IMG/VR virus record: IMGVR_UViG_3300037189_014564
Span: 1 to 32,246 of that record
Strand: one strand, 5' to 3'
DNA: 32,246 bases
Source of the DNA: a virus
Part shown: in pieces, positions 15,882 through 22,213 of the stretch
How positions within the stretch are numbered: the stretch's first letter is position 1
How the letters are laid out: the number at the start of each line of letters is the position of its first letter
Made by a program: the position numbers and the translations under genes
Notes under the pieces: generated by a model
The model's database searches: none
What the model was told of the DNA's origin: nothing
The model's input: the letters and a program-made list of their open reading frames with translations, nothing else

Positions 15882-17197
15882 TGTATGCCGTCAGCACCGC
15901 GTTTCTGACGGCTCTGCGTTCCCCCTCGCAGACCGTCAGAGTCTCTGTTACCGCGTCCGACGGAACCGTCCTATCGGTACAAGACGGCTCGGTCTCTATG
16001 GACAGCCGTCGAGGAATCACACGGACGGCGTCCCTTGAGCTTTCGGCGACGCCGACACTTAGCACGGCGCAAGTCTTCGCTCTGGTAATGACTCCGGGCC
16101 TAGAGATAACGATTCGTCGCGGACTAAAGCTCGCCGACGGCTCAACCGAATACGTCCCGCTCGGAGTCTTCTCGACCGACTCGGCGACTATCAACCGTGC
16201 GACCGGAGGCACCGTCTCCTGGTCAGGCTCCGACCGTTCGAAGAAGATTAGTCGCGCGAAGTTCACCGACCCGTTCCAGCTCGCCGGCCCGATTACGGCG
16301 GCGGTCTCGACCGTTACCGGTTCGGGAACCGTCGTGACTTATACGACGAGCGCGGCGCACGGTTTCAGCGTCGGGCAGTACGTCACGATTACGGGCGTAA
16401 CTCCGACCGCCTATAACTTGACGAACGCTGTTATCGCTACGGTTCCGACGTCGACGACGTTTACGGTCGCGAACACGGCGACGGGAACCTATACGTCCGG
16501 CGGTTCGGCAGTCGCGTCTATCCCGCTGGCTGTCGCAGGGAACGCGATTCTTCAATCCCGTTGGTCTCTGGTCGCGACGAACTTCTCGAATGTAACCGAC
16601 AGCTTGACGGCGCAGGTCGTCTACGAGGCTGGCGACTCGAGCGACCCGTGGGCTTCAGCTCGTAAGCTCTTTAGTGATTACGGTTACGACCTCAACTTCG
16701 ACGGCAACGGAACGGCTCGAGCTGTTCCCGTCCCCGACCCTGCGACGGCGAGCGCGGTATTCGACTTCGGTGTCGGCGCGACGAACCTCGTCGTCGGTGC
16801 GGAGTCTTCGGGATCATTCGACGCGGTCTATAACGGCGTTATCGCGACGGGCGAAGGTACAGGGATTACGACCCCGACGCGTGGCGAGGTGTGGGATACC
16901 AACCCGGTATCACCGACCTACTACCTCGGCAACTACGGCAAAGTGCCGCTCTTCTACTCGTCGCCGCTCTTGACGACGACGGCTATCGCGCAGACCGCCG
17001 CGACGACGCTGCTTTCGAAGCTGAAAGGTCGAGCTTACGGTCTCTCCTGGACAGTCGTTACGAACCCGGCGCTCGAACCTCTCGACGTAATCACGATGAA
17101 CGTGAAGGGTACGCAATACACCGCCGTCATCGACTCGCTTACTATCCCGTTGAAAGCTTCCGACGCTTTGACGGCTAACGCTAGGCAGACCCAATGA
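15881..17197 (+). CDS. minor tail protein with an inserted beta domain
   Basis: 438 aa. N-terminal part resembles siphophage tail-tip proteins (VSVTASDGTVLSVQDGSVSMDSRRGI, then LEITIRRGLKLADG and YVPLGVFSTD). Residues about 145-210 are a separate beta module with AHGFSVGQYVTITG and YNLTNAVIATVPTSTTFTVAN, a unit found inserted in many phage structural proteins. The C-terminal part continues the first fold (PLDVITMNVKGTQYTAVIDSL). Likely part of the tail tip, with the insertion possibly exposed for host binding. Overlaps the next start as ATGA. Confidence 0.75.
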   Translation: MYAVSTAFLTALRSPSQTVRVSVTASDGTVLSVQDGSVSMDSRRGITRTASLELSATPTLSTAQVFALVMTPGLEITIRRGLKLADGSTEYVPLGVFSTDSATINRATGGTVSWSGSDRSKKISRAKFTDPFQLAGPITAAVSTVTGSGTVVTYTTSAAHGFSVGQYVTITGVTPTAYNLTNAVIATVPTSTTFTVANTATGTYTSGGSAVASIPLAVAGNAILQSRWSLVATNFSNVTDSLTAQVVYEAGDSSDPWASARKLFSDYGYDLNFDGNGTARAVPVPDPATASAVFDFGVGATNLVVGAESSGSFDAVYNGVIATGEGTGITTPTRGEVWDTNPVSPTYYLGNYGKVPLFYSSPLLTTTAIAQTAATTLLSKLKGRAYGLSWTVVTNPALEPLDVITMNVKGTQYTAVIDSLTIPLKASDALTANARQTQ

Positions 17198-17874
17198 ACG
17201 ATATGAGACAGCTCGTCGACGCTATGAAGTCGGCCCAGAATCCGGCTCCGCTCCGCCGCCGTATGGGTACGGTTGTCACTATCGGAGCAGACCAGACCCT
17301 AACCGTGACTATCGCGGGATCGACGACGAACATTACGGGCGTCCGTTACTTCTCGCACTACCCGCCGAAGGTCGGTTCGCAGGTCTGGCTCGATACGGAT
17401 GGTCGCGACTGGGTAGCGGTCGGAGCTATTGCGGGCCTAGGCGGGCAAGTCCCGTCCTGCCGTCTGTATCGCAACACGGCGTATAGCATCTCGTCAGGTG
17501 CGACCTACACGACGGTGGCGTGGGACGCGTCAGTCTTTGACCCGTGGGGAATGTGGCCCGGCGGTACGAGCGCCAATATCGTCGCGCCGATTACCGGCAC
17601 TTACCTGGTGAGCTACAACTACGGCTATAACGCCAACGCGACCGGGCAACGCTCCGGCTACGTTACGAGCTCCAGCGGCAGTCAAAACATCTACTCGAAC
17701 GTCGAAGCTCCTCCCGCCGGAAGCATTGCGAACGTACACGCGAGCGGAGTCATGCAACTAACGAAGGGTGACGTCGTTCAGTTGACGACTCGTCAAACCT
17801 CGGGCTCGTTGCTCGCCATGTACACGGGCAACCCTTACTCGACCGCAATAACCGTAACTTACTTAGGGGCTTGA
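17194..17874 (+). CDS. tail-tip protein with C-terminal C1q-like domain, candidate receptor binder
   Basis: 226 aa. Residues about 20-80 make a small beta barrel (MGTVVTIGADQTLTVTI, KVGSQVWLDTDGRDWVAVGAI). Residues from about 85 show the jelly-roll pattern of C1q/TNF-like phage domains: NTAYSISSGATYTTVAWD, IVAPITGTYLVSYNYGY, MQLTKGDVVQLTTRQ and a closing strand. Such domains trimerise and bind cell-surface glycans. It is the last tail gene before lysis, a common place for the receptor-binding protein. Binding is inferred. Confidence 0.7.
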   Translation: MNDMRQLVDAMKSAQNPAPLRRRMGTVVTIGADQTLTVTIAGSTTNITGVRYFSHYPPKVGSQVWLDTDGRDWVAVGAIAGLGGQVPSCRLYRNTAYSISSGATYTTVAWDASVFDPWGMWPGGTSANIVAPITGTYLVSYNYGYNANATGQRSGYVTSSSGSQNIYSNVEAPPAGSIANVHASGVMQLTKGDVVQLTTRQTSGSLLAMYTGNPYSTAITVTYLGA

Positions 17875-17876
17875 TT

Positions 17877-18083
17877 ATGGCTGAACGATCCGACGACGTT
17901 GTCACGTTCTGGTGCATGAACGCTTACCAGCCCGAGAAGCCGGTCGCGCTCGCAGACGTCCCGAACTGCGGGAACGTCGGCCCGACGTTCTACCTCGACC
18001 CCGAGCAATCTTGGTCGGGATACTACTGCGACGACTGCGCGAAACTCCTCGGCTGGGAGCCCGTGACACCTAGCGCAAGCTAG
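17877..18083 (+). CDS. small protein with Cys pairs, possible zinc binding
   Basis: 68 aa from the ATG at 17877, preceded by AGGGGC 6 bases upstream; a TTG two codons earlier is less likely. Four cysteines (WCMN, NCGN, YCDDC) could bind zinc. The last codons contain the CGTGACAC motif and half of a hairpin directly before the lysin start. Function unknown; position between tail and lysis genes. Confidence 0.6.
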   Translation: MAERSDDVVTFWCMNAYQPEKPVALADVPNCGNVGPTFYLDPEQSWSGYYCDDCAKLLGWEPVTPSAS

Positions 18084-18084
18084 G
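18069..18084 (+). promoter_or_regulatory. GCAA tetraloop hairpin before the lysin start
   Basis: CCTAGC-GCAA-GCTAGG makes a six-pair stem with a stable GNRA-type loop, ending 3 bases before the lysin ATG. No Shine-Dalgarno sequence is visible, so the hairpin could limit initiation unless the upstream gene is translated through it. Confidence 0.5.
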
Positions 18085-18087
18085 TCT

Positions 18088-18750
18088 ATGGCAGATAACT
18101 GGGGCGGCTACAAGAACGGGCAAATCCCGACCGGAGCGATGCTCGACGTCGAGGGAAACTACTTCAAGCCCGACGTAGGTCACGCGATTATCGCCGCGCT
18201 CGCGGAGTGCCGACAGGCTGGAATCAAAATCGGAATCAACGAGGGCTATAGGCCCCTCGGTATTCCCGCCGATCAGTTCGTCAAGGACGAGCACAAGACT
18301 TCGACGCGTCAGTCGAACCAATGGTTTCAGTATGGGCGCATGAAGCGCGGCGAGACCCCGACCGCTGCTTACCCCGGAGGAAGCATCCACGGCTGGGGCA
18401 AAGCCGCCGACGTCTCTAACGGAGCCAACCCGACCGTCAGGTCTATCTTCGCGAAGCACGGATTCGTTTTTGATATCGCTTCCGAATCCTGGCACACGCA
18501 CTTCATCGGAGTCCCCGCTCCTATCCCCGAGCCCAACGCGTTGCAGAAGCGAAACTGGAAGCTCCTTCAGGGATACCTCAAACAGTATTGGGGATACGCC
18601 GGAGCTATCGACGGCAAACCCGGCACCGGAACGTGGACGGCTACGCAGAAGTGGCTCGCCGCGCACTGGCTTTACAAGGGAGCTATCGACGGCGTCCCCG
18701 GCCCACAGACCTACGCCGCGCTCAAGCGAGCCGGTTCGAACCTCCGCTAA
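18088..18750 (+). CDS. endolysin, M15 peptidase with C-terminal peptidoglycan-binding domain
   Basis: 220 aa. Residues about 25-145 show the VanY/M15 zinc peptidase pattern: INEGYRPLG, SIHGWGKAADV with metal ligands H101 and D108, and ESWHTHF with E133 and H136. This class cuts L-Ala-D-Glu or D-Ala bonds in peptidoglycan stems. Residues about 150-215 carry two AIDGxPGxxT peptidoglycan-binding repeats. It begins the lysis cassette, directly followed by a holin gene. The start has no clear ribosome binding site and is preceded by a hairpin and the CGTGACAC motif. Confidence 0.9.
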   Translation: MADNWGGYKNGQIPTGAMLDVEGNYFKPDVGHAIIAALAECRQAGIKIGINEGYRPLGIPADQFVKDEHKTSTRQSNQWFQYGRMKRGETPTAAYPGGSIHGWGKAADVSNGANPTVRSIFAKHGFVFDIASESWHTHFIGVPAPIPEPNALQKRNWKLLQGYLKQYWGYAGAIDGKPGTGTWTATQKWLAAHWLYKGAIDGVPGPQTYAALKRAGSNLR

Positions 18751-18769
18751 TCGAAAGGACACTCCCAAA

Positions 18770-18994
18770 ATGACTCTTAGCCCTAAGCTTCGTAAGACCC
18801 TCTACAGCGTGACCGCTGGCGTGAACACTATTGCGCTCGCCGTCGTCCCGCTGCTCGTATCGTTCGGCATTATCGACTCGGACGTCGCCGGGAAGATTGT
18901 TCAGGCGGTCGGCGCTATCCTCGCTATCGTCTCGGGCGTCGTCGCCGTGAACCACGTTCCCGCTCCCGCACCCGCTCCCTCGAGCGACTCCTAA
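18770..18994 (+). CDS. holin
   Basis: 74 aa from the ATG with GAAAGGA upstream; the longer open frame upstream is a shadow of the lysin. Two membrane segments are visible (about residues 14-34 and 42-62) joined by a short acidic turn (DSDVAGK), with a Pro/Ala/Ser tail. Small two-segment proteins directly after an endolysin are holins, which perforate the membrane at the time of lysis. A terminator follows. Confidence 0.85.
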   Translation: MTLSPKLRKTLYSVTAGVNTIALAVVPLLVSFGIIDSDVAGKIVQAVGAILAIVSGVVAVNHVPAPAPAPSSDS

Positions 18995-19011
18995 CCAACC
19001 CGAACAACTAG

Positions 19012-19034
19012 AGACCTCCTCCGGGAGGTCTTTA
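19012..19034 (+). terminator. terminator after the holin
   Basis: AGACCTCC (19012-19019) pairs with GGAGGTCT (19024-19031) around a TCCG loop, followed by a short T-run (TTTAG). Stem of eight pairs; weak T-tract, so termination may be partial. Confidence 0.65.
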
Positions 19035-19058
19035 GTCGACCCTGCACGAAAGGAAGAA

Positions 19059-19142
19059 ATGAAAGACTCGCTCGACTCCGTCGGTGGCTACTCTTGCCCC
19101 GTCGATCCAATGGACGCGTTTCAATGCGACTCCTGCCAATAA
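19059..19142 (+). CDS. 27-residue Cys-containing peptide
   Basis: A short frame from ATG 19059 with AAGGAAG upstream to TAA 19142. The peptide has three cysteines in its second half (SCPVDPM then CDSC), enough for metal or redox chemistry. It lies between two terminators in the lysis cassette. The good ribosome binding site and clean framing argue for a real gene; function unknown. Confidence 0.5.
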   Translation: MKDSLDSVGGYSCPVDPMDAFQCDSCQ

Positions 19143-19154
19143 TGCGCTAGGCTG
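19143..19154 (+). promoter_or_regulatory. possible -10 element (TGCGCTAGGCTG), copy 1
   Basis: This 12-mer occurs identically at 22137-22148, also between genes. TAGGCT fits an actinobacterial -10 hexamer, but no good -35 box lies at the right distance. It is followed directly by a terminator, so a transcript from here would be short. Confidence 0.3.
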
Positions 19155-19166
19155 GAAGTCCCCCGG

Positions 19167-19208
19167 AATCCCCCTACACCGTTGAGGTCGGCGTAGGGGG
19201 ATTCTTTT
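19167..19208 (+). terminator. strong rho-independent terminator
   Basis: AATCCCCCTAC (19167-19177) pairs perfectly with GTAGGGGGATT (19193-19203), loop of 15 bases, then CTTTTG. The seventh CGTGACAC motif begins 5 bases later, repeating the terminator-then-motif layout seen at 8265-8309. Confidence 0.85.
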
Positions 19209-19261
19209 GTCTCGTGACACGTTCGTAAGACTAGGACGGTAAACGACACAGGAGGCATCGT

Positions 19262-19393
19262 ATGGACAAGCGACCCGCTGACGTCCACGGCCCCGACCCC
19301 GTCGAGACGTATAACGGCACACAGCCGGACGACGGAGAACAGAACGTCAGCCAATCCCCGGACGTCGACTACTCCCTCGGAGGTCAGCTCTAA
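19262..19393 (+). CDS. 43-residue acidic protein in the lysis cassette
   Basis: Starts at ATG 19262 after a near-perfect ribosome binding site (CAGGAGG) and ends in TAA overlapping the next ATG. Composition is acidic and polar (many Asp, Gln, Gly, Pro) with no membrane segment or recognisable domain. Its coupling to the CHAP hydrolase suggests a translational leader or partner. Function unknown. Confidence 0.6.
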   Translation: MDKRPADVHGPDPVETYNGTQPDDGEQNVSQSPDVDYSLGGQL

Positions 19394-19854
19394 TGCCTAC
19401 CTCGGTGCAAGTCCTCCGTCAGGCGCGGAAGCGTCTCGGTATCCAAGAGAACCCGCCAAAGTCGAACCGGACTTCTATCGGTCGCGAGTTCGGTTGGAAC
19501 GGCGTCCCGTGGTGCGCCGAGACCGTTTGCGTCTGCCTCCTGGACGCTGGCTTCCATATCCGTAAGACCGCGAGCGCACCCGGTCTCTATTCGGAACTCC
19601 GTTCGTATGCGTGGAAGGAAGCTACGTTCTCGACCGCGCGGGCCGGCGACGTCATCTTCTTCTCATGGCCCGGAACGTCCTCGACTATCGACCACACGGG
19701 CATCGTCGAAGGTCGCACGAAAGACGGTCGTCTTATCACTATCGAAGGGAACACGACTCTAGCTAACGGGAACGACGGCGTCGCTCGTCGAATCCGTGCT
19801 CGCTCTTGCGTCGCTAAGGTCGTTCGCCCACCGTACCGGAAGACTGCGAGCTAA
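19393..19854 (+). CDS. second cell-wall hydrolase, CHAP domain
   Basis: 153 aa. A CHAP (cysteine, histidine-dependent amidohydrolase/peptidase) domain fills the protein: catalytic Cys41 in VPWCAETV, His101 in DHTGIVEG, and the EGNT segment near 118-121. CHAP enzymes cut peptidoglycan as amidases or endopeptidases. No separate wall-binding domain or signal peptide is visible. The phage thus has two lytic enzymes, this and the M15 peptidase at 18088. It overlaps both neighbours by one base. Confidence 0.85.
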   Translation: MPTSVQVLRQARKRLGIQENPPKSNRTSIGREFGWNGVPWCAETVCVCLLDAGFHIRKTASAPGLYSELRSYAWKEATFSTARAGDVIFFSWPGTSSTIDHTGIVEGRTKDGRLITIEGNTTLANGNDGVARRIRARSCVAKVVRPPYRKTAS

Positions 19855-20273
19855 TGACTACAAGCGGTTGGACGATCTCGTCGTGGCAGGACGTCGCGAT
19901 TCTCGTCGGCGTCCTTGGAACTCTTTTCGCTCTCCTTGGCGGTGTCGTAACGACCGCTTACACCAACAGGAAGTCGAAGATTGAAAAGCAGTCCGCCGAC
20001 GACGCCGCTTCCGACCGTTTGCTCCGTCTCGTCGAGCAGGAGTCCGAGAAGAAGATAGAGATAGTCCGAACCGAGTTCCGTCTAATCATTGCGGATATGG
20101 AGCTCAAGCACCGAGACGAGCTGACCGCTATGCGTCTCGACTTCGAAGCACAGCTAAAGACTCTCCGGAAGGACAACGACACTTACCGTTGCGAACTCGC
20201 TCCGGTCTGTTCTTGGCGCAACAAGAAGACGCCGCCGCCTCCGGCGATTCGTCTTACCAAGACCGACGCGTAA
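19854..20273 (+). CDS. membrane-anchored coiled-coil protein, possible lysis accessory
   Basis: 139 aa. One membrane segment at about residues 13-35 (VAILVGVLGTLFALLGGVV), then a long charged coiled coil (about 38-110) and a short basic tail with a Pro run. The topology recalls spanins or accessory holins in actinophages. As last gene of the lysis cassette it may help disrupt the membrane, but no family can be named. Confidence 0.65.
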   Translation: MTTSGWTISSWQDVAILVGVLGTLFALLGGVVTTAYTNRKSKIEKQSADDAASDRLLRLVEQESEKKIEIVRTEFRLIIADMELKHRDELTAMRLDFEAQLKTLRKDNDTYRCELAPVCSWRNKKTPPPPAIRLTKTDA

Positions 20274-20289
20274 CCCCCGACGCGTCCAT

Positions 20290-20325
20290 GAGAGCCTCTC
20301 GCCACCCGACCGGCGGGAGGCTCTC
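20290..20325. terminator. hairpin, end of the late operon
   Basis: GAGAGCCTC...GCC pairs with GGC...GAGGCTCTC around an eight-base loop. It lies 17 bases after the last late gene. No long T-tract follows. Confidence 0.6.
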
Positions 20326-20336
20326 GCCTTACAAAC

Positions 20337-20368
20337 AGAGAAGGCCCCGGCGAACCGGAGCCTTCTCT
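20337..20368. terminator. long hairpin with CGAA tetraloop, likely bidirectional
   Basis: AGAGAAGGC pairs with GCCTTCTCT, with an inner CCGG/CCGG stem and CGAA loop; one mismatch interrupts 13 pairs. Together with the previous hairpin it separates the late operon from leftward integrase transcription. Confidence 0.65.
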
Positions 20369-20414
20369 TACGCTTACCACCTGAAAGCAAGCAAGTCTTA
20401 GCTTATCAGAATCC

Positions 20415-20432
20415 CTAACGCCCGCTAACGCC
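20415..20432. repeat. candidate integrase arm sites, left pair
   Basis: Two direct copies of CTAACGCC, at 20415-20422 and 20425-20432, ten bases apart (one helical turn). A matching pair lies on the other side of the attP core at 20646-20669. Arrangement fits arm-type binding sites of tyrosine integrases. Confidence 0.45.
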
Positions 20433-20484
20433 ACGCCGGGACTCTCGGGTAGGTAATGCTTCCGCATTATCCCTGCTAATCGTA

Positions 20485-20531
20485 TGGAGGCGGCGGTGGG
20501 AATCGAACCCACGATTGGGGTTTTGCAGACC
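20485..20531 (-). other. attP: attP core identical to a tRNA-Cys(GCA) 3' half
   Basis: On the minus strand this reads as a tRNA from the anticodon stem to CCA: anticodon loop CTGCAAA (20522-20528), T arm GTGGG-TTCGAAT-CCCAC (20496-20512), acceptor half CGCCGCC, T, CCA. The 5' half is absent: upstream sequence has no matching GGCGGCG, and an A-C mismatch in the anticodon stem marks where identity probably ends. Phages that integrate into tRNA genes carry exactly this 3' segment, restoring the host gene on integration. The adjacent integrase gene supports the call. Confidence 0.85.
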
Positions 20532-20564
20532 TCTAGGCCCGTCGCGGAGCTAGTCTCGGTTTAC

Positions 20565-20578
20565 GTTTCACGTGAAAC
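20565..20578. promoter_or_regulatory. parS: canonical bacterial parS palindrome
   Basis: GTTTCACGTGAAAC is a perfect 14-base palindrome identical to the core of the bacterial chromosomal centromere site parS; flanked C...A it matches 15 of 16 bases of the consensus TGTTTCACGTGAAACA. In bacteria this sequence loads ParB. It lies 33 bases from the attP core and 39 bases past the integrase stop. Confidence 0.75.
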
Positions 20579-20617
20579 ATTTACGAGAGCTACGTACGCG
20601 TTTACGCGAACGGGAGC

Positions 20618-21742
20618 TCACTTCGTCGCGTCGACGTCCCGCTCGCTAACGCCAACGCCTGATAACGCCAAGAGTTCACCGAAGGCGTCCGCTGCTTTAC
20701 GATCCGCCGAACGCTTCGGTCGGAGGTAATGCGTATCGGTTATCGCGACCGTCGAGTGACCGAGCCTTCGGGAGACGACGACGATATCGACTCCCGCTTC
20801 GAGGAGGAGCGTCGCGTGGGTATGCCGGAGGTCGCGGATAGGGACGTAGCGGAGTTTTGCTATTCGAAGATTCTTTCGATAGAGCCGCGCGACCTCGGTC
20901 GGTCTCGCGTGACCTTCTGCTCCGTCTCCTGGTACGAGTGGGCCGATACCGCGCACGGGACGGAGCGCGTCGACTGCCCAATCCGGGAGACTTACGGTTC
21001 GGCTGCTCCGCTTCGACTTCGGCGGCTCAAACCATGATTCGGACTTACGTTCGTGAAGTCCACGCCGGACTTGGACGGTCGCTTCGGCGAGGTTTACGTC
21101 TGACCAAGTAAGCGCGTAGAGCTCGCACGGTCGAAGCCCAGTCGAGGTCGCGACGATAATAAGCGGCTCGAGCTTATGCCCGCGAAATGTTTTGAGGTAG
21201 GAGACGACCTCTTTAGCCGAGAGCGTCTCGAAGTCTCGGACGTCCGCGCTGGGAGGTTCGACGGCGAGCAGGGGATTCGACGTAATGAACCGCCAACGCA
21301 CGGCGCGATTGAGAGCGGTCGAGAAGGCCCGGTAGACGTGTCGAGCGGAGAGACCGCTCATCTTCTCGAGGAGCTCGTCGCGCCACCGGTCGAGGACGTA
21401 GGGCTCGAGCGCCGAGAGTTTCGTCTCTCCGAGCTTCGGGACGACGTGCCGGTCGAGCTTCCCTTCGTAACCGATCCGTGTCGCTTTGCGGACGCGCGTC
21501 TCGAGGAATGGCTTATAGACGTCCTCGATGAACTCTCGGACGCTCATATTCTCGCCGTGAGGTATCTGCCCGACTTGGAGGAGTAAACGCGCGAGAGCGC
21601 GTTCTGCGTCCGTCTCCGTGCCATGTACGGTCTTCGATAGGCGTCGAGGTTTACCGGTTATCGGGTCTCGCCCGGACGATATCTCTACGCGGGCGACTCC
21701 TTCTCGGAGCCACCGTATCGAACCGACGGGTCGACGGCTCAT
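20618..21742 (-). CDS. int: tyrosine site-specific integrase
   Basis: 374 aa using the ATG at 21742, which overlaps the repressor stop as ATGA; an ATG ten codons earlier is less likely. Residues about 1-60 look like an arm-binding domain (GSIRWLREGVARVEISSGRDPITGKPRR), 65-165 the SAM-like core-binding domain, 170-365 the catalytic domain. Catalytic residues visible: R204 (TGLRPCE), K242 or K244, R306 (DLRHTHAT), H329 (LGHS) and nucleophile Y339. The usual first His of HxxR is Arg303 (RDLR). It inserts the phage at the host tRNA-Cys. Oriented leftward toward attP, downstream of the repressor in one transcript. Confidence 0.95.
   Translation of the reverse strand: MSRRPVGSIRWLREGVARVEISSGRDPITGKPRRLSKTVHGTETDAERALARLLLQVGQIPHGENMSVREFIEDVYKPFLETRVRKATRIGYEGKLDRHVVPKLGETKLSALEPYVLDRWRDELLEKMSGLSARHVYRAFSTALNRAVRWRFITSNPLLAVEPPSADVRDFETLSAKEVVSYLKTFRGHKLEPLIIVATSTGLRPCELYALTWSDVNLAEATVQVRRGLHERKSESWFEPPKSKRSSRTVSLPDWAVDALRPVRGIGPLVPGDGAEGHARPTEVARLYRKNLRIAKLRYVPIRDLRHTHATLLLEAGVDIVVVSRRLGHSTVAITDTHYLRPKRSADRKAADAFGELLALSGVGVSERDVDATK
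20646..20669. repeat. candidate integrase arm sites, right pair
   Basis: CTAACGCC (20646-20653) and ATAACGCC (20662-20669), inside the last codons of the integrase gene. They repeat, in the same orientation, the pair at 20415-20432 across the attP core. Confidence 0.4.
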
Positions 21743-22071
21743 CGTGGCGCTCTCGTAAGTATGTCTTGCCACACGTCATGTCTCACGGACGCGCTGAAAT
21801 AAGTGAAGTTGACTTCTAGCGCCGCCATGACGCCGAGCAAGAAGTCAATATGTGGCATCTGTTCGCCGCGCTCAATTGCATAGATTGTGCGGTCGCTCAC
21901 GTCGACGCCGTACCGCGAGCGCAGGACGTCCGTTAGCTGCCCGACTCGGTCGAATCCCATTAGAACGCGCTGGGCTCGAAGGCGACGCCCGAACGCGACC
22001 TTATCAACAATGTTGTGAGGAGCTAGGTCAGTTTCTACTGCCTCTTCCGTGTTATCGACTTCGTTTGCCAT
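21739..22071 (-). CDS. immunity repressor, Xre-type helix-turn-helix
   Basis: 110 aa. A helix-turn-helix of the Cro/C1 (Xre) type spans about residues 25-95: FGRRLRAQRVLMGFDRVGQLTDVL, then VSDRTIYAIERGEQMPHIDFLLGVMAALEV. The N-terminus is acidic and the C-terminus short, with no LexA-like cleavage domain. A good AGAGGAGA ribosome binding site precedes the ATG. It is divergent from the excisionase-like gene and cotranscribed with the integrase, the standard place for a lysogeny repressor. Confidence 0.85.
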   Translation of the reverse strand: MANEVDNTEEAVETDLAPHNIVDKVAFGRRLRAQRVLMGFDRVGQLTDVLRSRYGVDVSDRTIYAIERGEQMPHIDFLLGVMAALEVNFTYFSASVRHDVWQDILTRAPR

Positions 22072-22213
22072 TATTCTCCTCTCGCTGTAGACCTCCGCGC
22101 GTAGTAGACCATAAACGCGAATGGAAGTCGAGGAATTGCGCTAGGCTGACGCTTGACGTCCGTGGTATACCTACGGCGTAAACCGCTAACCACCAACGAA
22201 AAGGAGTCCGCTC
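22072..22213. promoter_or_regulatory. divergent lysogeny/early control region
   Basis: 142 bases between repressor and excisionase-like genes. It contains the TGCGCTAGGCTG 12-mer (22137-22148), TTGACG (22153-22158), an eight-base palindrome GGTATACC (22164-22171) that could be an operator half or centre, GTAAACCG (22178-22185) and the early leader motif ACCACCAACGAAAAGGAG. TTGAC-N19-GTAA(A)CCG recurs at 23830, so it may mark an early promoter. I cannot assign exact start points. Confidence 0.5.

Larger units (their letters stand above)
20274..20617. other. non-coding attachment region between lysis and integrase genes
   Basis: About 344 bases without a gene. It holds two hairpins (20290-20325, 20337-20368), a leader-like ACCACCTGAAAG, two CTAACGCC repeats (20415-20432), the tRNA-Cys-like attP core (20485-20531) and a canonical parS palindrome (20565-20578). 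Two further TAACGCC repeats lie just inside the integrase 3' end. Confidence 0.8.

Noticed and set aside
20485-20560. A complete tRNA-Cys gene
   Set aside because: The 5' acceptor strand and D arm are missing and the anticodon stem has a mismatch; only the 3' half is present, as expected for attP.
20484-20729. Open frame beginning MEAAVGIEPT across the attP core
   Set aside because: It reads through the tRNA-Cys-like segment and the parS region and overlaps the integrase antisense; such frames are a common artefact of tRNA sequences.
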